From Armatimonadetes bacterium Uphvl-Ar1 (lineage in GTDB: Bacteria; Armatimonadota; Fimbriimonadia; Fimbriimonadales; Fimbriimonadaceae), in contig CP021423.1 in NCBI GenBank assembly GCA_002162075.1, positions 1,736,001 through 1,800,000 of the forward strand: a DNA stretch of 64,000 nucleotides. The letters are read 5' to 3'. Shown here piece by piece: positions 1 through 10,878 of this stretch (position 1 is its first letter; every line of letters starts with the position of its first letter). The notes under the pieces are model-generated. The model was not told where the DNA came from and searched no databases. It saw nothing but the letters and a program-made list of their open reading frames with translations. Made by a program: the position numbers and the translations under genes.

Positions 1-49
1 ACAAAATCAAATCTTGGCTTTCTGAATAGAAGAATCGAAGGAACCTCGG

Positions 50-55
50 TATAAT
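50..55 (+). promoter_or_regulatory. Perfect -10 box upstream of the first gene
   Basis: TATAAT lies 29 nt before the ATG at 85, and a strong Shine-Dalgarno AAGGAAGG sits at 71-78. This gene therefore has a normal leader, unlike many genes in the window. No convincing -35 box is seen at the right spacing. Confidence 0.5.
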
Positions 56-84
56 CACTGGCAACCTGCCAAGGAAGGCAACCC

Positions 85-345
85 ATGAAGCGACCAATCA
101 TCATCGCCCTCACCATCTCTTGCGCCATCACCACCGGGCTCATACTCTCAAAATCCTCTTGGGAAACTCTCCAAACCCAACGCCAAGCCTACAACGAAAA
201 AATCCAGGCATCGCGCAAAATCGAAACCGACCGAGCTGAACTTCTTAAGAAAACCGCTCAACTCGACTCACCCTACGGCAAAGAACAACGTGCTCGCGAA
301 CTCGGATACCGCAAACCGTACGAAAAGCCCCTCACTCTCGACTAA
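85..345 (+). CDS. Small membrane protein, FtsL/DivIC-like
   Basis: This 86-residue protein has one N-terminal membrane segment (about residues 5-22), a charged region likely to form a coiled coil (25-65), and a C-terminal block reading ARELGYRKPYEKPL. That order, and a block resembling the ARE-GY-KPGE end of septum formation initiators, is the layout of FtsB/FtsL/DivIC cell-division proteins, which hold the divisome together across the membrane. The similarity is by layout and a short motif only, so the role is inferred. The start is supported by AAGGAAGG seven bases upstream. The ComM-like gene follows 42 bp later on the same strand. Confidence 0.6.
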   Translation: MKRPIIIALTISCAITTGLILSKSSWETLQTQRQAYNEKIQASRKIETDRAELLKKTAQLDSPYGKEQRARELGYRKPYEKPLTLD

Positions 346-387
346 CCATCTCGGAACGACCCCCAGCCTGGGTAACCTCAAACGAAT

Positions 388-1895
388 ATGGTCGCCCAGG
401 CTCACGCCGCCACTCTTAACGGAATCGACGCTCTCCCAATAATCGTCGAAGTCGATCTCCGCGGCGGACAAGCCAAACTCCTCATCGTCGGACTCCCCGA
501 CAAAGCCGTCCAAGAATCCTCCGAACGCGTCGCCACCGCAATCCGAAACTCCGGACTCACCTTCCCCAACGGCCTTCTCGTCTGCAATCTCGCCCCGTCC
601 GACGTCCGCAAAGAAGGCTCCGGATTCGACCTCCCCATCGCCATCGCCATCCTCGCCGTCTCCGGGCAAGTCGCATCCCAAACCCTCCGCGAAACCCTCA
701 TCATTGGCGAACTGGGTTTAGACGGAAACCTCCGCCGCATTGATGGTGCTGTCAACATCGCCATCATGGCCCACCAACAAGGATTCAAACGCCTCATCGT
801 CCCCGAATCCAACGCCCCCGAAGCCGCCATCATCCCCGAGCTCGAAGTCTACGGCCTCAAATCCCTTCTCGATGTCGTCGAACTTCTCAACGGCTCAATC
901 CTTCACCAGCCTCATAAACTCCAAATTCAACCATCTGGTCAAGCTGACGAATACCCCATCGATTTCAGCGATGTCAAAGGCCAATCTCAAGCCATCCGAG
1001 CCCTCGAAATCGCCGCCGCCGGTGGACACAACATCCTCATGACTGGTCCACCGGGTTCCGGCAAAACCATGCTCGCCCGTCGTCTCCCCACCATTCTTCC
1101 CCCCTCACCCTCGAAGAAGCCATTGAAGTCACCCGCGTCTATTCTTCCGCTGGCGAACCTCGAGATACCAACGGCCTCGTCTGGCGACGCCCTTTTCGAT
1201 CCCCCCACCACGCCACCAGCTACGCTGCAATTGTCGGCGGCGGCAAAACCCCCAAGCCCGGCGAAGTCTCCCTTGCCCACAACGGCGTGTTGTTCCTCGA
1301 TGAAATGCCCGAATTCGGTCGCGATGTCCTCGAAGCCCTGCGCCAACCCCTAGAAGATGCCGTCGTCACCGTCGCCCGCGTCCAATCCACCCTCACCTTT
1401 CCCGCCGCATGTATGCTCGTCGGAGCGATGAATCCCTGCCCATGTGGGTTCAAAGGCTATCCCGAGGCCAACTGCATCGGGGCCGCCCAATGTCTCAAAT
1501 ACGGAGCCAAAATCTCCGGTCCCCTCCTCGACCGCATCGACCTCCACGTCAACGTCCCTCGCCTTAAACCCGAAGAACTCACCGCAATCCCCGCCGGATC
1601 ACCTAGCGCAACCATTCGCGAACGCGTCATCGCCGCCCGCGCTGCCCAAGCCGCTCGTCTCGGACCCGCCCGCACCAACGCCAGCATGACTCCTCGCGAT
1701 CTCAAAAGCCTCATCCAAATGGATGACGAATCCAAGTCCTTCATGCAATCCGCCGCTCACAAACTTAACCTTTCTGCCCGTGTCTTCGACCGCCTCCTCA
1801 AAGTTGCCCAAACCATCGCCGACCTCGACCACTCCCCCAAAATCACCCGCACCCACCTCGCCGAAGCCGTCCAATACCGCTCCACCAACGAGTAA
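388..1895 (+). CDS. comM: YifB/ComM-family Mg chelatase-like AAA+ ATPase (one-base frameshift)
   Basis: ComM is the hexameric helicase that promotes branch migration of incoming DNA in natural transformation. The N-terminal domain (residues 1-165) is followed by Walker A GPPGSGKT near residue 220, the Walker B-like LFLDEMPEF near 300, the NPCPCG motif near 349, and the C-terminal ATPase lid. The frame breaks in a C run at about 1099-1104: six C are present, and seven would restore PPLTLEEA and the family sequence from there to 1895. With one base restored the gene encodes 502 residues, the usual length. It is either a sequence error, which I think likely, or an inactivated gene. No dprA lies nearby. 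Confidence 0.9.
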
Positions 1896-1925
1896 CGAAA
1901 AAAACTCATAACGGGCTAAATCCCG

Positions 1926-1931
1926 TATAAT
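1926..1931 (+). promoter_or_regulatory. TATAAT box directly before a start codon
   Basis: TATAAT ends nine bases before the ATG at 1941, so transcription would begin almost at the start codon. It overlaps the right arm of a short inverted repeat (ACGGG, six bases, CCCGT). That repeat could end comM transcription or bind a regulator. Confidence 0.45.
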
Positions 1932-1940
1932 AACCTAATT

Positions 1941-3410
1941 ATGATGCGGATTAAGTCACTTCCCCTGCTGGCTGCGGTGCTTTTAGCAGGAACTGCATTG
2001 GCCGGTCCAAACACAACGAGAATTCTGAGCTTCGAATTCTCAAAATATGAATCTCTTGTTACAAGCCGATCGGATTTCGGCCTTTCAATACAATACGGCG
2101 GAGATGGCATCATTGCAGAATCCCCACGAGATAGTCGCGAGCGGCCCCATCCTAACTTTCTCCGAAATACAACTTTAGCCGTTATCGAAAAAACAAACGG
2201 CGAGATCGTCACCGCCCCGCTCACTCAAGGAGGACGCCGAGGCTTTGGGATTACCGCAACCGCAGTTTTTCCATCATTCGAGATTGACCAAGTAAGACAT
2301 ATTGGCATTAAAGAGGCGAGCCCGGGCTCTTCCCCCTCCATTAACGATTTCAACGGAATCAAGGTTATTGCGATTACTGAATCTGGAGCCAAACTCATCG
2401 TCCGGCGATTGCCGCAAATCCACCCGCTTGGAACGGTTGTACGCAGTGGTTATCGAGCATTCCCTCAACTTGGCACGATTGAAGCGCTCCCTCAAGTCTC
2501 TAAATACCGAGCCGTCATGGGTTTTGGAGACGGAATCAATAGTGATCGAAATCTGAAGATTGAATTGGAAGATATCCATGGCATTGTTAGCGGTGTTACG
2601 TTTGTGAGAGCCGCAGATAACCGAACGAGAGAAGTTGTTGGTTACTTTCCAATGACAATGAATCCCCAGTTATTACATAAAATCAACCTCCATCGGGGAT
2701 ACACTTCATACGGTCCGGGCAACGACGAATGCGAGCTAAGGTCGATGGCATTAAGCGGAGGAGACCCTGACCTTCCTGCAACCCCTCTCTATGAGTCAGG
2801 TCGCATGTCAGTCAAATTAGTCGATAAGCAATCTTGGCAAACACCCGTTCTAAATCTCAGAACTCTGCCTCGCAACATGAACGCACAGACAGTAACACTG
2901 ACTATTTACACAGGTGAAGACGACTTGCGAACTGAGTCAGCTGAAGTTTCGGAGACAAGCAGACTGATCTTAGAACTTGCCGGATCTCCCAATGGAGGAG
3001 CAAGGACCGTCTTAACGAAAACAGTTCCTGATGATAATGACATCAGAAGAGGAGCATTTAGAACGCGAACTGCTTGGAGTACAAACTTTGAATTTCAAGG
3101 ACCGACCTTTGCTCAGAATATTCAAGTGTTTGCATTGCAAACAATCATGGGGCGAGCGGGAACTGGCCCTCCATTATTAGCAACCTTAAGGGCCGATCTA
3201 TGGACTCTTGACGGAATGAAAATTCAAGCCAGAGACAGTCAAGGCAGGACAAGAAACCTCTACTCAAACTACCTAAGTGAAAAAATCGGCAGGAACATCA
3301 CGAAGTATGTAAACTTTAGTGAGTTCAACAGATACGTGAATACCCCGCTTACGGATGCAAGGCTCATCTCACCCATCGAACTACCCGCATTCCGCCCCGA
3401 CGGGCGATAA
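1941..3410 (+). CDS. Exported protein of unknown function
   Basis: I do not recognise this 489-residue protein. It starts with a clear signal peptide (charged MMRIK, a Leu/Ala core, and an ALA-G cleavage site near residue 22) and has no further membrane segment. The mature part alternates short hydrophobic and polar stretches, as in beta-rich secreted proteins, with many Arg/Thr residues. Codon use is mixed at the third position, unlike the C-ending codons of comM and ThuA on either side, which hints at a different history. Two ATG codons lie in tandem at 1941 and 1944. The TATAAT nine bases upstream suggests a leaderless or nearly leaderless message. Confidence 0.65.
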   Translation: MMRIKSLPLLAAVLLAGTALAGPNTTRILSFEFSKYESLVTSRSDFGLSIQYGGDGIIAESPRDSRERPHPNFLRNTTLAVIEKTNGEIVTAPLTQGGRRGFGITATAVFPSFEIDQVRHIGIKEASPGSSPSINDFNGIKVIAITESGAKLIVRRLPQIHPLGTVVRSGYRAFPQLGTIEALPQVSKYRAVMGFGDGINSDRNLKIELEDIHGIVSGVTFVRAADNRTREVVGYFPMTMNPQLLHKINLHRGYTSYGPGNDECELRSMALSGGDPDLPATPLYESGRMSVKLVDKQSWQTPVLNLRTLPRNMNAQTVTLTIYTGEDDLRTESAEVSETSRLILELAGSPNGGARTVLTKTVPDDNDIRRGAFRTRTAWSTNFEFQGPTFAQNIQVFALQTIMGRAGTGPPLLATLRADLWTLDGMKIQARDSQGRTRNLYSNYLSEKIGRNITKYVNFSEFNRYVNTPLTDARLISPIELPAFRPDGR

Positions 3411-3578
3411 CGTTCAATGCCTGGGCTCAGAGTCTAATTGACTACTAAAGCAACCAAAAGATGCCACCCTCACCCGCCCCGAAAACAACGGATTGGCGGG
3501 TGATCAGGCGGTGTCCTTGTTCCAAAAAGTAATGTATCAAAGTCCCCTCGAACAACCAGATATGCCAGACTTCTCTCT

Positions 3579-4268
3579 ATGCTCCTCGCCCTCCTCACCC
3601 TCCTCCCACCAACCCCCATCCTCATCTTCTCAAAAACCGCCGGATTCCGCCACGACTCCATCCCCGTCGCCATCCAAACTCTCCAATCCCTTGCCCCAGA
3701 CCACAACCTGACCATCACCGCCACCGAAGACGCCAACCAGTTCTCCCCCGACAACCTCAAAAAATTCCGAGCTGTTATCTTCCTCTCCACCACAGGCGAC
3801 ATCCTCAATCCCGAGCAAGAACAAGCCTTTGAAGCCTATATCAAGCAAGGCGGAGGCTTCGTTGGTATCCACGCCGCCGCCGATACCGAATATAATTGGC
3901 CGTTCTACGGCGAACTTGTCGGCGCATATTTCAAATCTCACCCCCACATTCAAAAAGCCACCATAAACGTCATCGACCAAGCTCACCCCAGCACAACCCA
4001 CCTTCCCACCAAATGGTCAAGAACTGACGAGTGGTACTGCTACAAATCCCTCCCCCCTACCACTGCCCGCATCCTCGCCAAACTGGATCCCAACACCTAT
4101 CAAGGCTCAACAATGGGCGAAAACCACCCCATCGCCTGGTGCCAAACCATCGCCAAAGGCCGCTCCTGGTACACCGGAGGCGGACACACCAAAGAATCAT
4201 TCGCCGAACCCGAATTCCGCCAACACCTCATCGGCGGAATCCTTTGGGCCGCTGGTATCAAAAACTAA
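3579..4268 (+). CDS. ThuA-like domain protein, exported
   Basis: The ThuA (trehalose utilisation) family has a glutamine amidotransferase-like fold and is common beside sugar-degrading genes; its reaction is not settled. Family signatures are visible in order: KTAGFRHDSI near residue 20, the F-STTGD strand near 68, GGGFVGIHAAADTEYNW near 95-110, the DEWY block near 150, and the C-terminal YTGGGHTKESF. The first 14 residues (LLALLTLLPPTP) look like a short export signal. At 229 residues it is full length for the single domain. It converges on the alkaline phosphatase gene, and the two overlap by four bases at their stops. Confidence 0.85.
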   Translation: MLLALLTLLPPTPILIFSKTAGFRHDSIPVAIQTLQSLAPDHNLTITATEDANQFSPDNLKKFRAVIFLSTTGDILNPEQEQAFEAYIKQGGGFVGIHAAADTEYNWPFYGELVGAYFKSHPHIQKATINVIDQAHPSTTHLPTKWSRTDEWYCYKSLPPTTARILAKLDPNTYQGSTMGENHPIAWCQTIAKGRSWYTGGGHTKESFAEPEFRQHLIGGILWAAGIKN

Positions 4269-5754
4269 ATCCAGTGCAAATCTGATTCCAATTCATACCC
4301 GCCACCCTCAGCCCGCTGCGCTTCCTCCAACGTCATAGAAGGATTTTTGAACTCAATCCCCCGCAAACTCAACAATTTCCCAAAGACTTCATAGTTCCGA
4401 ACCATCCCGTGGAACAACTCTGCCCCCGGCCCGAACGCACTGAGCAGAGTCCAATCACTCGTGTGGTTCCCGCTACTCCAACCAACCCCCGTCGCTGTCC
4501 CCACCGCCATCGAAAGAGCCGCCGTCGCAAACTTATAATTCCCAAATTCGCGCATCGGTGAATCATTTCCCCCTTTCAAACCCGCCACAATCATCGCTGC
4601 TTGATCCGTCGAAATCTCAACCCCCAACTTTGCTGCCGCCAGCGCCTGCACGCCCGCCGCATCCGCCGCCCGCAACTCCGGCAACATCCGCTCGTAACTG
4701 CTCGTCATTCCCATCAATCGGGTCAGACCATTCGTCTTCCCATATCCCGCCGGACCATTACTAATCCCCGGATTGGCATTCCCATGGTCGCTTGTCACCA
4801 CAACGAGTGTCTCGCCATCCTCTTCCGCAAATCGCATCGCAACATCAACCGCCGCCTCAAACGCCAATTGGTCATAGATCAAGCCCGCCAAATCGTTCGG
4901 GTGAGCAGCATGGTCAATCCGTGCCCCCTCCACCTGCAAAACAAATCCCTCACCACCTCCCTTCAGGCGGTCAATTGCCGATTTCGTCATCTCGGCAAGG
5001 CTCGGCACCTGCAGATCTAACCCTTCTTCATGCATCCGGTCAACCGAGAACGGCAACTGACCCTTTCCATAAATCCCCAAGAAGCGACGAGAATCATTCG
5101 CCCACATTTCATCCCGATTCTTCGCGACTGCATACCCCTTCGCCGCAAACTCTCCATAAACATCAATCTTGTCCGCCCGAAGTTCCGCCGAGAAAAATTC
5201 ATCCCCGCCCCCATCAAGACTTCGACTCCTCTCGTCAAGTACTGCCGCGCGATTTCCGGCTCTGCCGACCGCTTCGCCGAACTCACCGCAAAACCGCTCG
5301 GTGTCGCATGGGTAATCGTCGCCGTTGTCACCAAACCCCGCCGCATCCCCGCCTTCCCCAGCAAATCATAAAGCGGCGTCAATTCCCCAATCCCCGGCAA
5401 ATAGTTGATCGCCCCATTCAAGACCAAACTGCCACTTCCCCAACTTGTCGCTGCCGCCGCCGAATCCGTCATCAAAGAATTCAAACTCCGTGTGTCCATC
5501 ACTCCCTGCACAACATCCGGCCGCAGCATCAAAGTCCGCCAGGTTCCTCTCTCTCCAAAATTAACATCCTTAAACTGATCTGCCATGCTCGGCACCCCCG
5601 CACTCATCCCATCACTCACACAAAAAATAATATTCTTCGCGCGCTTTTCAATCGGACGAACAAAGCTCGCCATCCCCGGCAAACTCACGACCGTCGAACC
5701 AACAACCGCCCCTGCTCCCGCCAAAATCGAACGCCGCGAAATCTTGTTTGCCAT
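4265..5754 (-). CDS. Tat-exported alkaline phosphatase (one-base frameshift)
   Basis: This is a PhoA-type alkaline phosphatase that releases phosphate from monoesters outside the cytoplasm. A twin-arginine signal (SRRSILAGAG, residues 6-15) starts the protein. Metal-binding D48 lies in VSDGMS, and the nucleophile is S98 in TDSAAAAT. Further metal ligands sit in VEGARIDHAAH, VVTSDHGNANPG and SSGNHTSDW. The frame breaks at about 5202-5212 in a run of G on the coding strand. Adding one G gives MGGGDEFFSAELRADKIDVY and a 496-residue protein of normal length. TAGAAT lies six bases before the ATG, the leaderless pattern. Confidence 0.92.
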
Positions 5755-5825
5755 GACCTCATTCTACATGAGCCCACTAATCACCACCAAAACTTAACCA
5801 TCCCAGGTACCTTAATCCTATTCCC

Positions 5826-7432
5826 GTGAAGTTCGCCCTCACCCTTCTCACCGCCTTTCTTGCTTCTACTCTTCTCGCCCAAACCCCTACCCGAAAAATT
5901 CTCCTCATTCCCGTGGATGACCGCCCCGCCGTACACCATTTCGCCGCCATGATCGGGGACATCGCCGGAGTCGATGTCGTCACCCCACCCCTCCCGTTCC
6001 TCGGTAAATTCAAACAACCCGGCTCCCCACCTTCCATACTTGACTGGCTCAGCAAGCAAAACCTCAGCGAATACGAATCAGTCGTCGTATCCGCCGACAT
6101 GATTGCCTACGGTGGGCTCATCGCCTCCCGAACCGACAGATCGTCAGAAACCCTTGCCAAATCCCGACTCCGCGAACTCTGGCGCATCCGAAAAACCAAT
6201 TTCAAAACCCCCTTCTACGTCTTCAGCACTCTCACTCGAATCGCCCCCACCGCCGTCGCCGAGAACCGCACCTGGCGCCAAGACCTCTACTATTGGGCCA
6301 TCGCCCGCGAACAAGCCAAACTGTACAACGATCCCGAAGCAAAGCGCAAAACTGCCACCCTCGCAACGAAAATCCCCCCCGCCGAACTGACCCGCTACGA
6401 TTCCATTCGATCCCGCAACGTCAACATCCAAATTGAACTTCTCAAAATGACCTTTCACGGGGCATTCAATCACCTCACACTCGGACAAGATGACGCCGCC
6501 CCGTTGGACCTCACACCCGCGAAATCGCCTCTCTCAATCAAGAAGTTGATCGGCTCAAGCTCAAACCCCGAACCCAATTCTGCATGGGCATCGACCAAAT
6601 TTCCAACTGCCTGGTCAGCCGCGCCCTTTCCGACCAAGCCAAGTGGAAACCAACTGTCGCAATCCGATCTTCTGACCCCACAGGTCTCGATCAAGTCGCA
6701 GCCTATGAAACTGAGCCCATCCGCGAATCCCTCCAAGATCAATTTGAAACGAGCGGCGCAGTCGTCACAAATGAACCCACTAAAGCCGACTACATCCTCT
6801 ACCTCAATACTCCCAAGCGCGATCCCAACCAGTTCGATGCTTTCGTCCGCGAACTGTCCGCTTCCATCACGGCAGGCAAAAGAATCGCCATTGCCGACAC
6901 CAATCTCGGCTGGTCTGGAACCGCCGATCCCGAACTTTTCGATGCCCTCACCGCCACTCGTCAAGGGCCCCAACTCGTGAGCTATGCCGGCTGGAACACC
7001 GCCGGCAACACCATGGGCACCACAATCCCTGCCGCCAACGCTTACCTGATCGCCCTTCAAACCAGCGTCCCCGGGCTTCGCCGCGAAACCGCCGCTCGGA
7101 AATTCGTCCTTCACCGTTTGGTCACAGACTACTTCTACAATCGCTACGTCCGCCCCGAAGCCTATCGAATGATCGAACGGATGCAAGACGGCAACCGTGA
7201 AGAAATCTCCGCCGAAGCGAACGTTGAAATCGTCGAATCATATGTCAAGAAAGATATGACCGAACGACTTAACAAAACATTCCTCGACCAAATGGTTGCC
7301 AATCCTTTCCGCGTCCAAGAAAAAACCTATAACGTTGTCGCCCTACGCAATATCGTCGTCGAACTCCCCTGGCCCCGCGCTTACGAAGTCCATATCGACT
7401 TCGACCTCGACGTCCGCGAAATATCGAACTGA
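5826..7432 (+). CDS. DUF4127 family exported protein (one-base frameshift)
   Basis: DUF4127 proteins are secreted or cytoplasmic proteins of unknown activity. The family opening KILLIPVDDRPAVH is present right after a signal peptide (MKFALTLLTAFLASTLLAQ), followed by VSADMIAYGGLIASR, the ENRTWRQDLYYWA helix and LTLGQDDAAPFGPHTREI. The last of these is readable only if one T is added at 6504-6505. After that the frame runs to 7432, giving 535 residues. GTG is the start. It is divergent from the alkaline phosphatase, with a 71-bp shared upstream region. Confidence 0.88.
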
Positions 7433-7468
7433 GAATCCTCCACCACTCAATAGTTCTTCGCAAAAATT

Positions 7469-7512
7469 CCCCCTCTCCGTTTCAATGGAGAGGGGGCTAG
7501 GGGGTGAGGTAA
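7469..7512. repeat. Dispersed palindromic repeat, copy A
   Basis: CCCCCTCTCC, a nine-base spacer GTTTCAATG, then GAGAGGGGG forms a stem, and a G-rich tail ending GGGGTGAGGTAAC follows. Copies F (52074-52141) and H (59405-59442) share the central GTTTCAATGG. It fills most of the gap between the DUF4127 gene and the esterase gene and could act as a terminator. Confidence 0.8.
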
Positions 7513-7587
7513 CGAAGATATTCATCTCGACATAAAATCAAGAAGCGCGAATCGTGGCATTTGCCAAAGAAAAAGTAAAATAACTTC

Positions 7588-8225
7588 ATGCCCGCCGGAT
7601 TCATCTCCCACTCGATCGAAGGCAACGACTTCGTCATCTACACCCCCCGAAAAATCGAATCCCCCGCCCCCGCCATCCTCTTCCTCCACGGACGCGGCGA
7701 ATCCGGAACCGACGGCATCAAACAAACCGCAATCGGCCTCGGCCACGCTATCCGAATGCGCGCTGCCGACTGGCCTTCATCGTCATCGCCCCCCAAAAAC
7801 CCGATTTTGATTCCCTCTGGCCCGCTCACATCGAATGCATCAACCAAACCCTCGAATTCGCCGATTCAAATCACAAAATTGACCCCCATCGCCGCTACAT
7901 CACCGGGCTCTCCCAAGGCGGAAACGGAACCTTCGATCTCGCGACATCTCTCACTTGGCAATTCGCCGCCGCTGCTCCCGTGTGCGGGTGGATGGAAGAC
8001 CTCTCAACTGCCGCCAAACTCAAAGATATTCCCCTATGGGCTTTTCACGGTGATGCTGATCAAGCCGTCAAAATCGAAGATTCACGCCAAGCCGTTGCCG
8101 CGATCAATGCCGCCGGAGGCAAAGCCAAACTAACCGAATATCCTGGTGTCGGCCACAACTCCTGGGACAACGCCTACCAAAACGAATCCCTCGGAGCCTG
8201 GTTTCTCACTCATTCACTCGACTAA
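7588..8225 (+). CDS. Alpha/beta-hydrolase, phospholipase/carboxylesterase type (one-base frameshift)
   Basis: This is a small serine hydrolase (212 residues after correction) of the predicted-esterase group. The oxyanion-hole strand ILFLHGRGESG lies near residue 30. The nucleophile elbow is GLSQGGNGT, the acid Asp lies in FHGDADQAV, and the catalytic His is in GVGHNSWDNAY. One base is missing at about 7773-7776: reading DWPF-IVIAPQKPDFDSLWPA requires it, and the remainder then stays in frame to 8225. No signal peptide is visible, so it is probably cytoplasmic. The substrate cannot be told. It converges on glgP with only 8 bp between the stops. Confidence 0.85.
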
Positions 8226-8233
8226 CCACAACC

Positions 8234-10804
8234 CTAGCTCGGCTCCCACGCCACCAAACTCAACTCACTCGGAACATTCACGTCCTCATTGAACGGCACA
8301 ACCCGAACAATGTAACCCTTAGCTCCCGCATGTTCGCCAATCGCTTTCCCACGATAAACATGCACAAGCCCATGCGAATCCACATGCTCCAATTCCGCCA
8401 AATTCAAATCGACCAACTCTCGATTAGAAGTCACGCGACCGACCAAAACCTGAACCCGAACATCATCGGGCGACAAATCCCCCAGTTCGACTTCCGCATG
8501 AATCTCAAATCCCGTACCAAGTTTCAAAGCAGAACCAGCATCGTCCGAAACATGAGCCACTCGAACCCGATCCCACGCCGAAGCCACCCGGTCACGCCAG
8601 ACCAAAGCATGTTTCGCTCGCTCCAAGTCACTCCCCACCAGATTGTTAAACGACCGAGTCGAAGGAACATAGAATCGACTTGTATATTCCCGAACCATAC
8701 GCAATGTCGAAAAAGTTGGCGCCAACTCCGCCATGGACTTCTTCATCATTTCCAACCATTTGGTCGGCAATCCGTTGTCCGTTCGGTAATAGAAAGTCGG
8801 AGCGATCTCATGTTCAATCAAATCATAAAGTGAAAGAGAATCCAGCCAGTCCTGATGGTTCTCGTTCTCATCTTGCTCATTGTCTCCAATCGCCCAGCCA
8901 GTTCCAGACTGGAACCCTTCCGCCCACCAGCCATCCAAAATGGAACAATTTAATCCACCATTTGGCACAACTTTCATTCCACTTGTGCCGCTTGCCTCCA
9001 TAGGTCGTCGAGGATTATTGAGCCACAAGTCAACCCCCCGCACCATCTCGCGGGCAACGTTCATGTCGTAATCTTCCAAAAAGACCATCCGACCGCCACT
9101 CTCCTCCGAACGACAGAAATTCACAATGTCTTGGATCAATTTCTTACCACCATCATCCCGAGGGTGCGCCTTCCCGGCAAAAACAAACTGCACCGGACGA
9201 TCTGCATGGTGAAGCAATCGCTTCAAACGCTCAACATCCTTGAACAGCAACGTTGCGCGCTTATATGTCGCAAACCGACGCGCAAACCCAATTGTCAAAA
9301 TTCGAGGATCAAGCACATTGTTCGTGCGCTTAACGTCCATCGGGCTAGCCGTATTCATTGCCATCCGCTTTCGCAAATGTCGCCGCACAAATCGAACAAA
9401 ATCGCCCCGCTGATTGTCTCGCAGTTCCCAAAGGTCCAAATCCGGAATCTCATCAACCCGGCCCCAAACCCCGCGATCACTCATATCTTCCCGCCAACCT
9501 GACCCAAAGTGACGATCAAACAACTCAATCATCCTCTGACTCATAAATGTCCCCGTATGAATTCCGTTGGTCACACTTCCAATCGGCACCTCGACCAAAG
9601 GATAATCTGGCCAGCGATCGGCAAACATCTCCCGCGTTACCTCAGCGTGCAATTTGCTCACCCCGTTGACATAGTTGCTGTTCTCCATCGCCAATATGGC
9701 CATATTGAACGGCTCATTTTTGTTATCCTTATGAATCCGACCGTAGCGCAAAAACTGTTCAAACGGCATCCCCAAATCGCCAACTGCCTTGCTCACATAC
9801 TTCTCAAGCAAAGGACGTTGGAAAATGTCAAACCCCGCCGGTACGGGCGTGTGCGTCGTAAAAACGTTCCCACTCACCACGCACTGCCGGGCCGTCCGGA
9901 AGTCACAGCCGTGATCCGCCATGAACTGCCGCAACCGTTCCAAACTCAAAAACGCCGCATGACCCTCATTCATGTGGCAAGTCGTCGGCTTGATTCCTAC
10001 TTCCATCAGAGCCCGGAAACCACCAATCCCCAAAATAGACTCCTGCCGAATCCGCATCTCTTCGTCCCCGCCATAAAGCGTATCCGTAATCCCCTGATCC
10101 GCCGCGTCATTGTCCAGAACATTCGAGTCCAGCAAATACAAAGCAACACGCCCAACCTGCGCGCGCCAAATCTGGCAAGTCACCGTACGATCCGGAAATT
10201 CCACCTTCACCCGCTTCGGATTCCCCTCCGAATCTCGTTCCAGAACCAAAGGTAATCGATGGAAGTCGTACTGCGGATACCGCTCCGTTTGCCAATGATC
10301 ACTATTCAAAAATTGCCGGAAATAGCCCCGCGAATAAAGCAATCCGATCCCAACCAAAGGCACACCCAAATCGCTCGCCGCCTTCAAATGGTCTCCCGCC
10401 AAAACCCCAAGGCCGCCTGAATAAATCGGCAAGCACTCATGGATCCCAAACTCCGCACAGAAATAAGCAATCCGCGTCGTTTCCCTCTCACCCGGGAATT
10501 TCTGGTCAAACCAGTTGTCTCCCGCCATATAATCATCCAAATCCCGCTTCAAAACCCCCAGCTTCGCCAAATACACTTCGTCGGAAGCCAATTGCTTCAA
10601 CCGGTCATCGCTAATCCGATTCAAAAGCTCGATCGGGTTATGTTCCAAACTCGTCCAAAGCTCCCGATCCGCTTCCTCAAAAAGCTCTTGAGTTTCCGGG
10701 TGCCAAGACCACCGAAGATTCAGAGCCAAGGCTCGCAAGTCGGCTAACTTTTCTGGCAACTCGCGAAAAACTTCAAACGAATGGGCGTACTTCAAACTGC
10801 GCAT
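8234..10804 (-). CDS. glgP: Alpha-glucan (glycogen/maltodextrin) phosphorylase
   Basis: This GT35 phosphorylase cleaves alpha-1,4-glucans with phosphate to give glucose-1-phosphate. The 856-residue protein has the N-terminal DUF3417 domain of the long bacterial/archaeal type (residues 1-110, with NLRWSWHPETQELF). The core follows with AEFGIHECLPIYSGGLGVLAGDH, and the pyridoxal-phosphate lysine lies in ASGTSGMK. The C-terminal 150 residues form an extra domain typical of this subfamily. No regulatory phosphorylation segment is seen. It lies downstream of a GH65 enzyme on the same strand with a 74-bp gap, so the two may be one glucan or disaccharide phosphorolysis unit. Confidence 0.95.
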   Translation of the reverse strand: MRSLKYAHSFEVFRELPEKLADLRALALNLRWSWHPETQELFEEADRELWTSLEHNPIELLNRISDDRLKQLASDEVYLAKLGVLKRDLDDYMAGDNWFDQKFPGERETTRIAYFCAEFGIHECLPIYSGGLGVLAGDHLKAASDLGVPLVGIGLLYSRGYFRQFLNSDHWQTERYPQYDFHRLPLVLERDSEGNPKRVKVEFPDRTVTCQIWRAQVGRVALYLLDSNVLDNDAADQGITDTLYGGDEEMRIRQESILGIGGFRALMEVGIKPTTCHMNEGHAAFLSLERLRQFMADHGCDFRTARQCVVSGNVFTTHTPVPAGFDIFQRPLLEKYVSKAVGDLGMPFEQFLRYGRIHKDNKNEPFNMAILAMENSNYVNGVSKLHAEVTREMFADRWPDYPLVEVPIGSVTNGIHTGTFMSQRMIELFDRHFGSGWREDMSDRGVWGRVDEIPDLDLWELRDNQRGDFVRFVRRHLRKRMAMNTASPMDVKRTNNVLDPRILTIGFARRFATYKRATLLFKDVERLKRLLHHADRPVQFVFAGKAHPRDDGGKKLIQDIVNFCRSEESGGRMVFLEDYDMNVAREMVRGVDLWLNNPRRPMEASGTSGMKVVPNGGLNCSILDGWWAEGFQSGTGWAIGDNEQDENENHQDWLDSLSLYDLIEHEIAPTFYYRTDNGLPTKWLEMMKKSMAELAPTFSTLRMVREYTSRFYVPSTRSFNNLVGSDLERAKHALVWRDRVASAWDRVRVAHVSDDAGSALKLGTGFEIHAEVELGDLSPDDVRVQVLVGRVTSNRELVDLNLAELEHVDSHGLVHVYRGKAIGEHAGAKGYIVRVVPFNEDVNVPSELSLVAWEPS

Positions 10805-10878
10805 GGAATCACCCCTATTATTGACCGATTCCCCCGCTTATTTACGGGCGTCCCGATTTATTCACAAACTATTCATAA

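Noticed and set aside
1095-1110. Programmed -1 frameshifting in comM and the other shifted genes
   Set aside because: All thirteen genes need the same one-base correction, including ruvB and RidA, which are not known to use frameshifting. No conserved slippery heptamer or pseudoknot recurs at the sites. Sequence error is simpler.
4792-5829. A 345-codon plus-strand frame inside the alkaline phosphatase gene
   Set aside because: His/Pro/Arg-rich composition typical of an antisense shadow; the phosphatase motifs on the minus strand explain the region.
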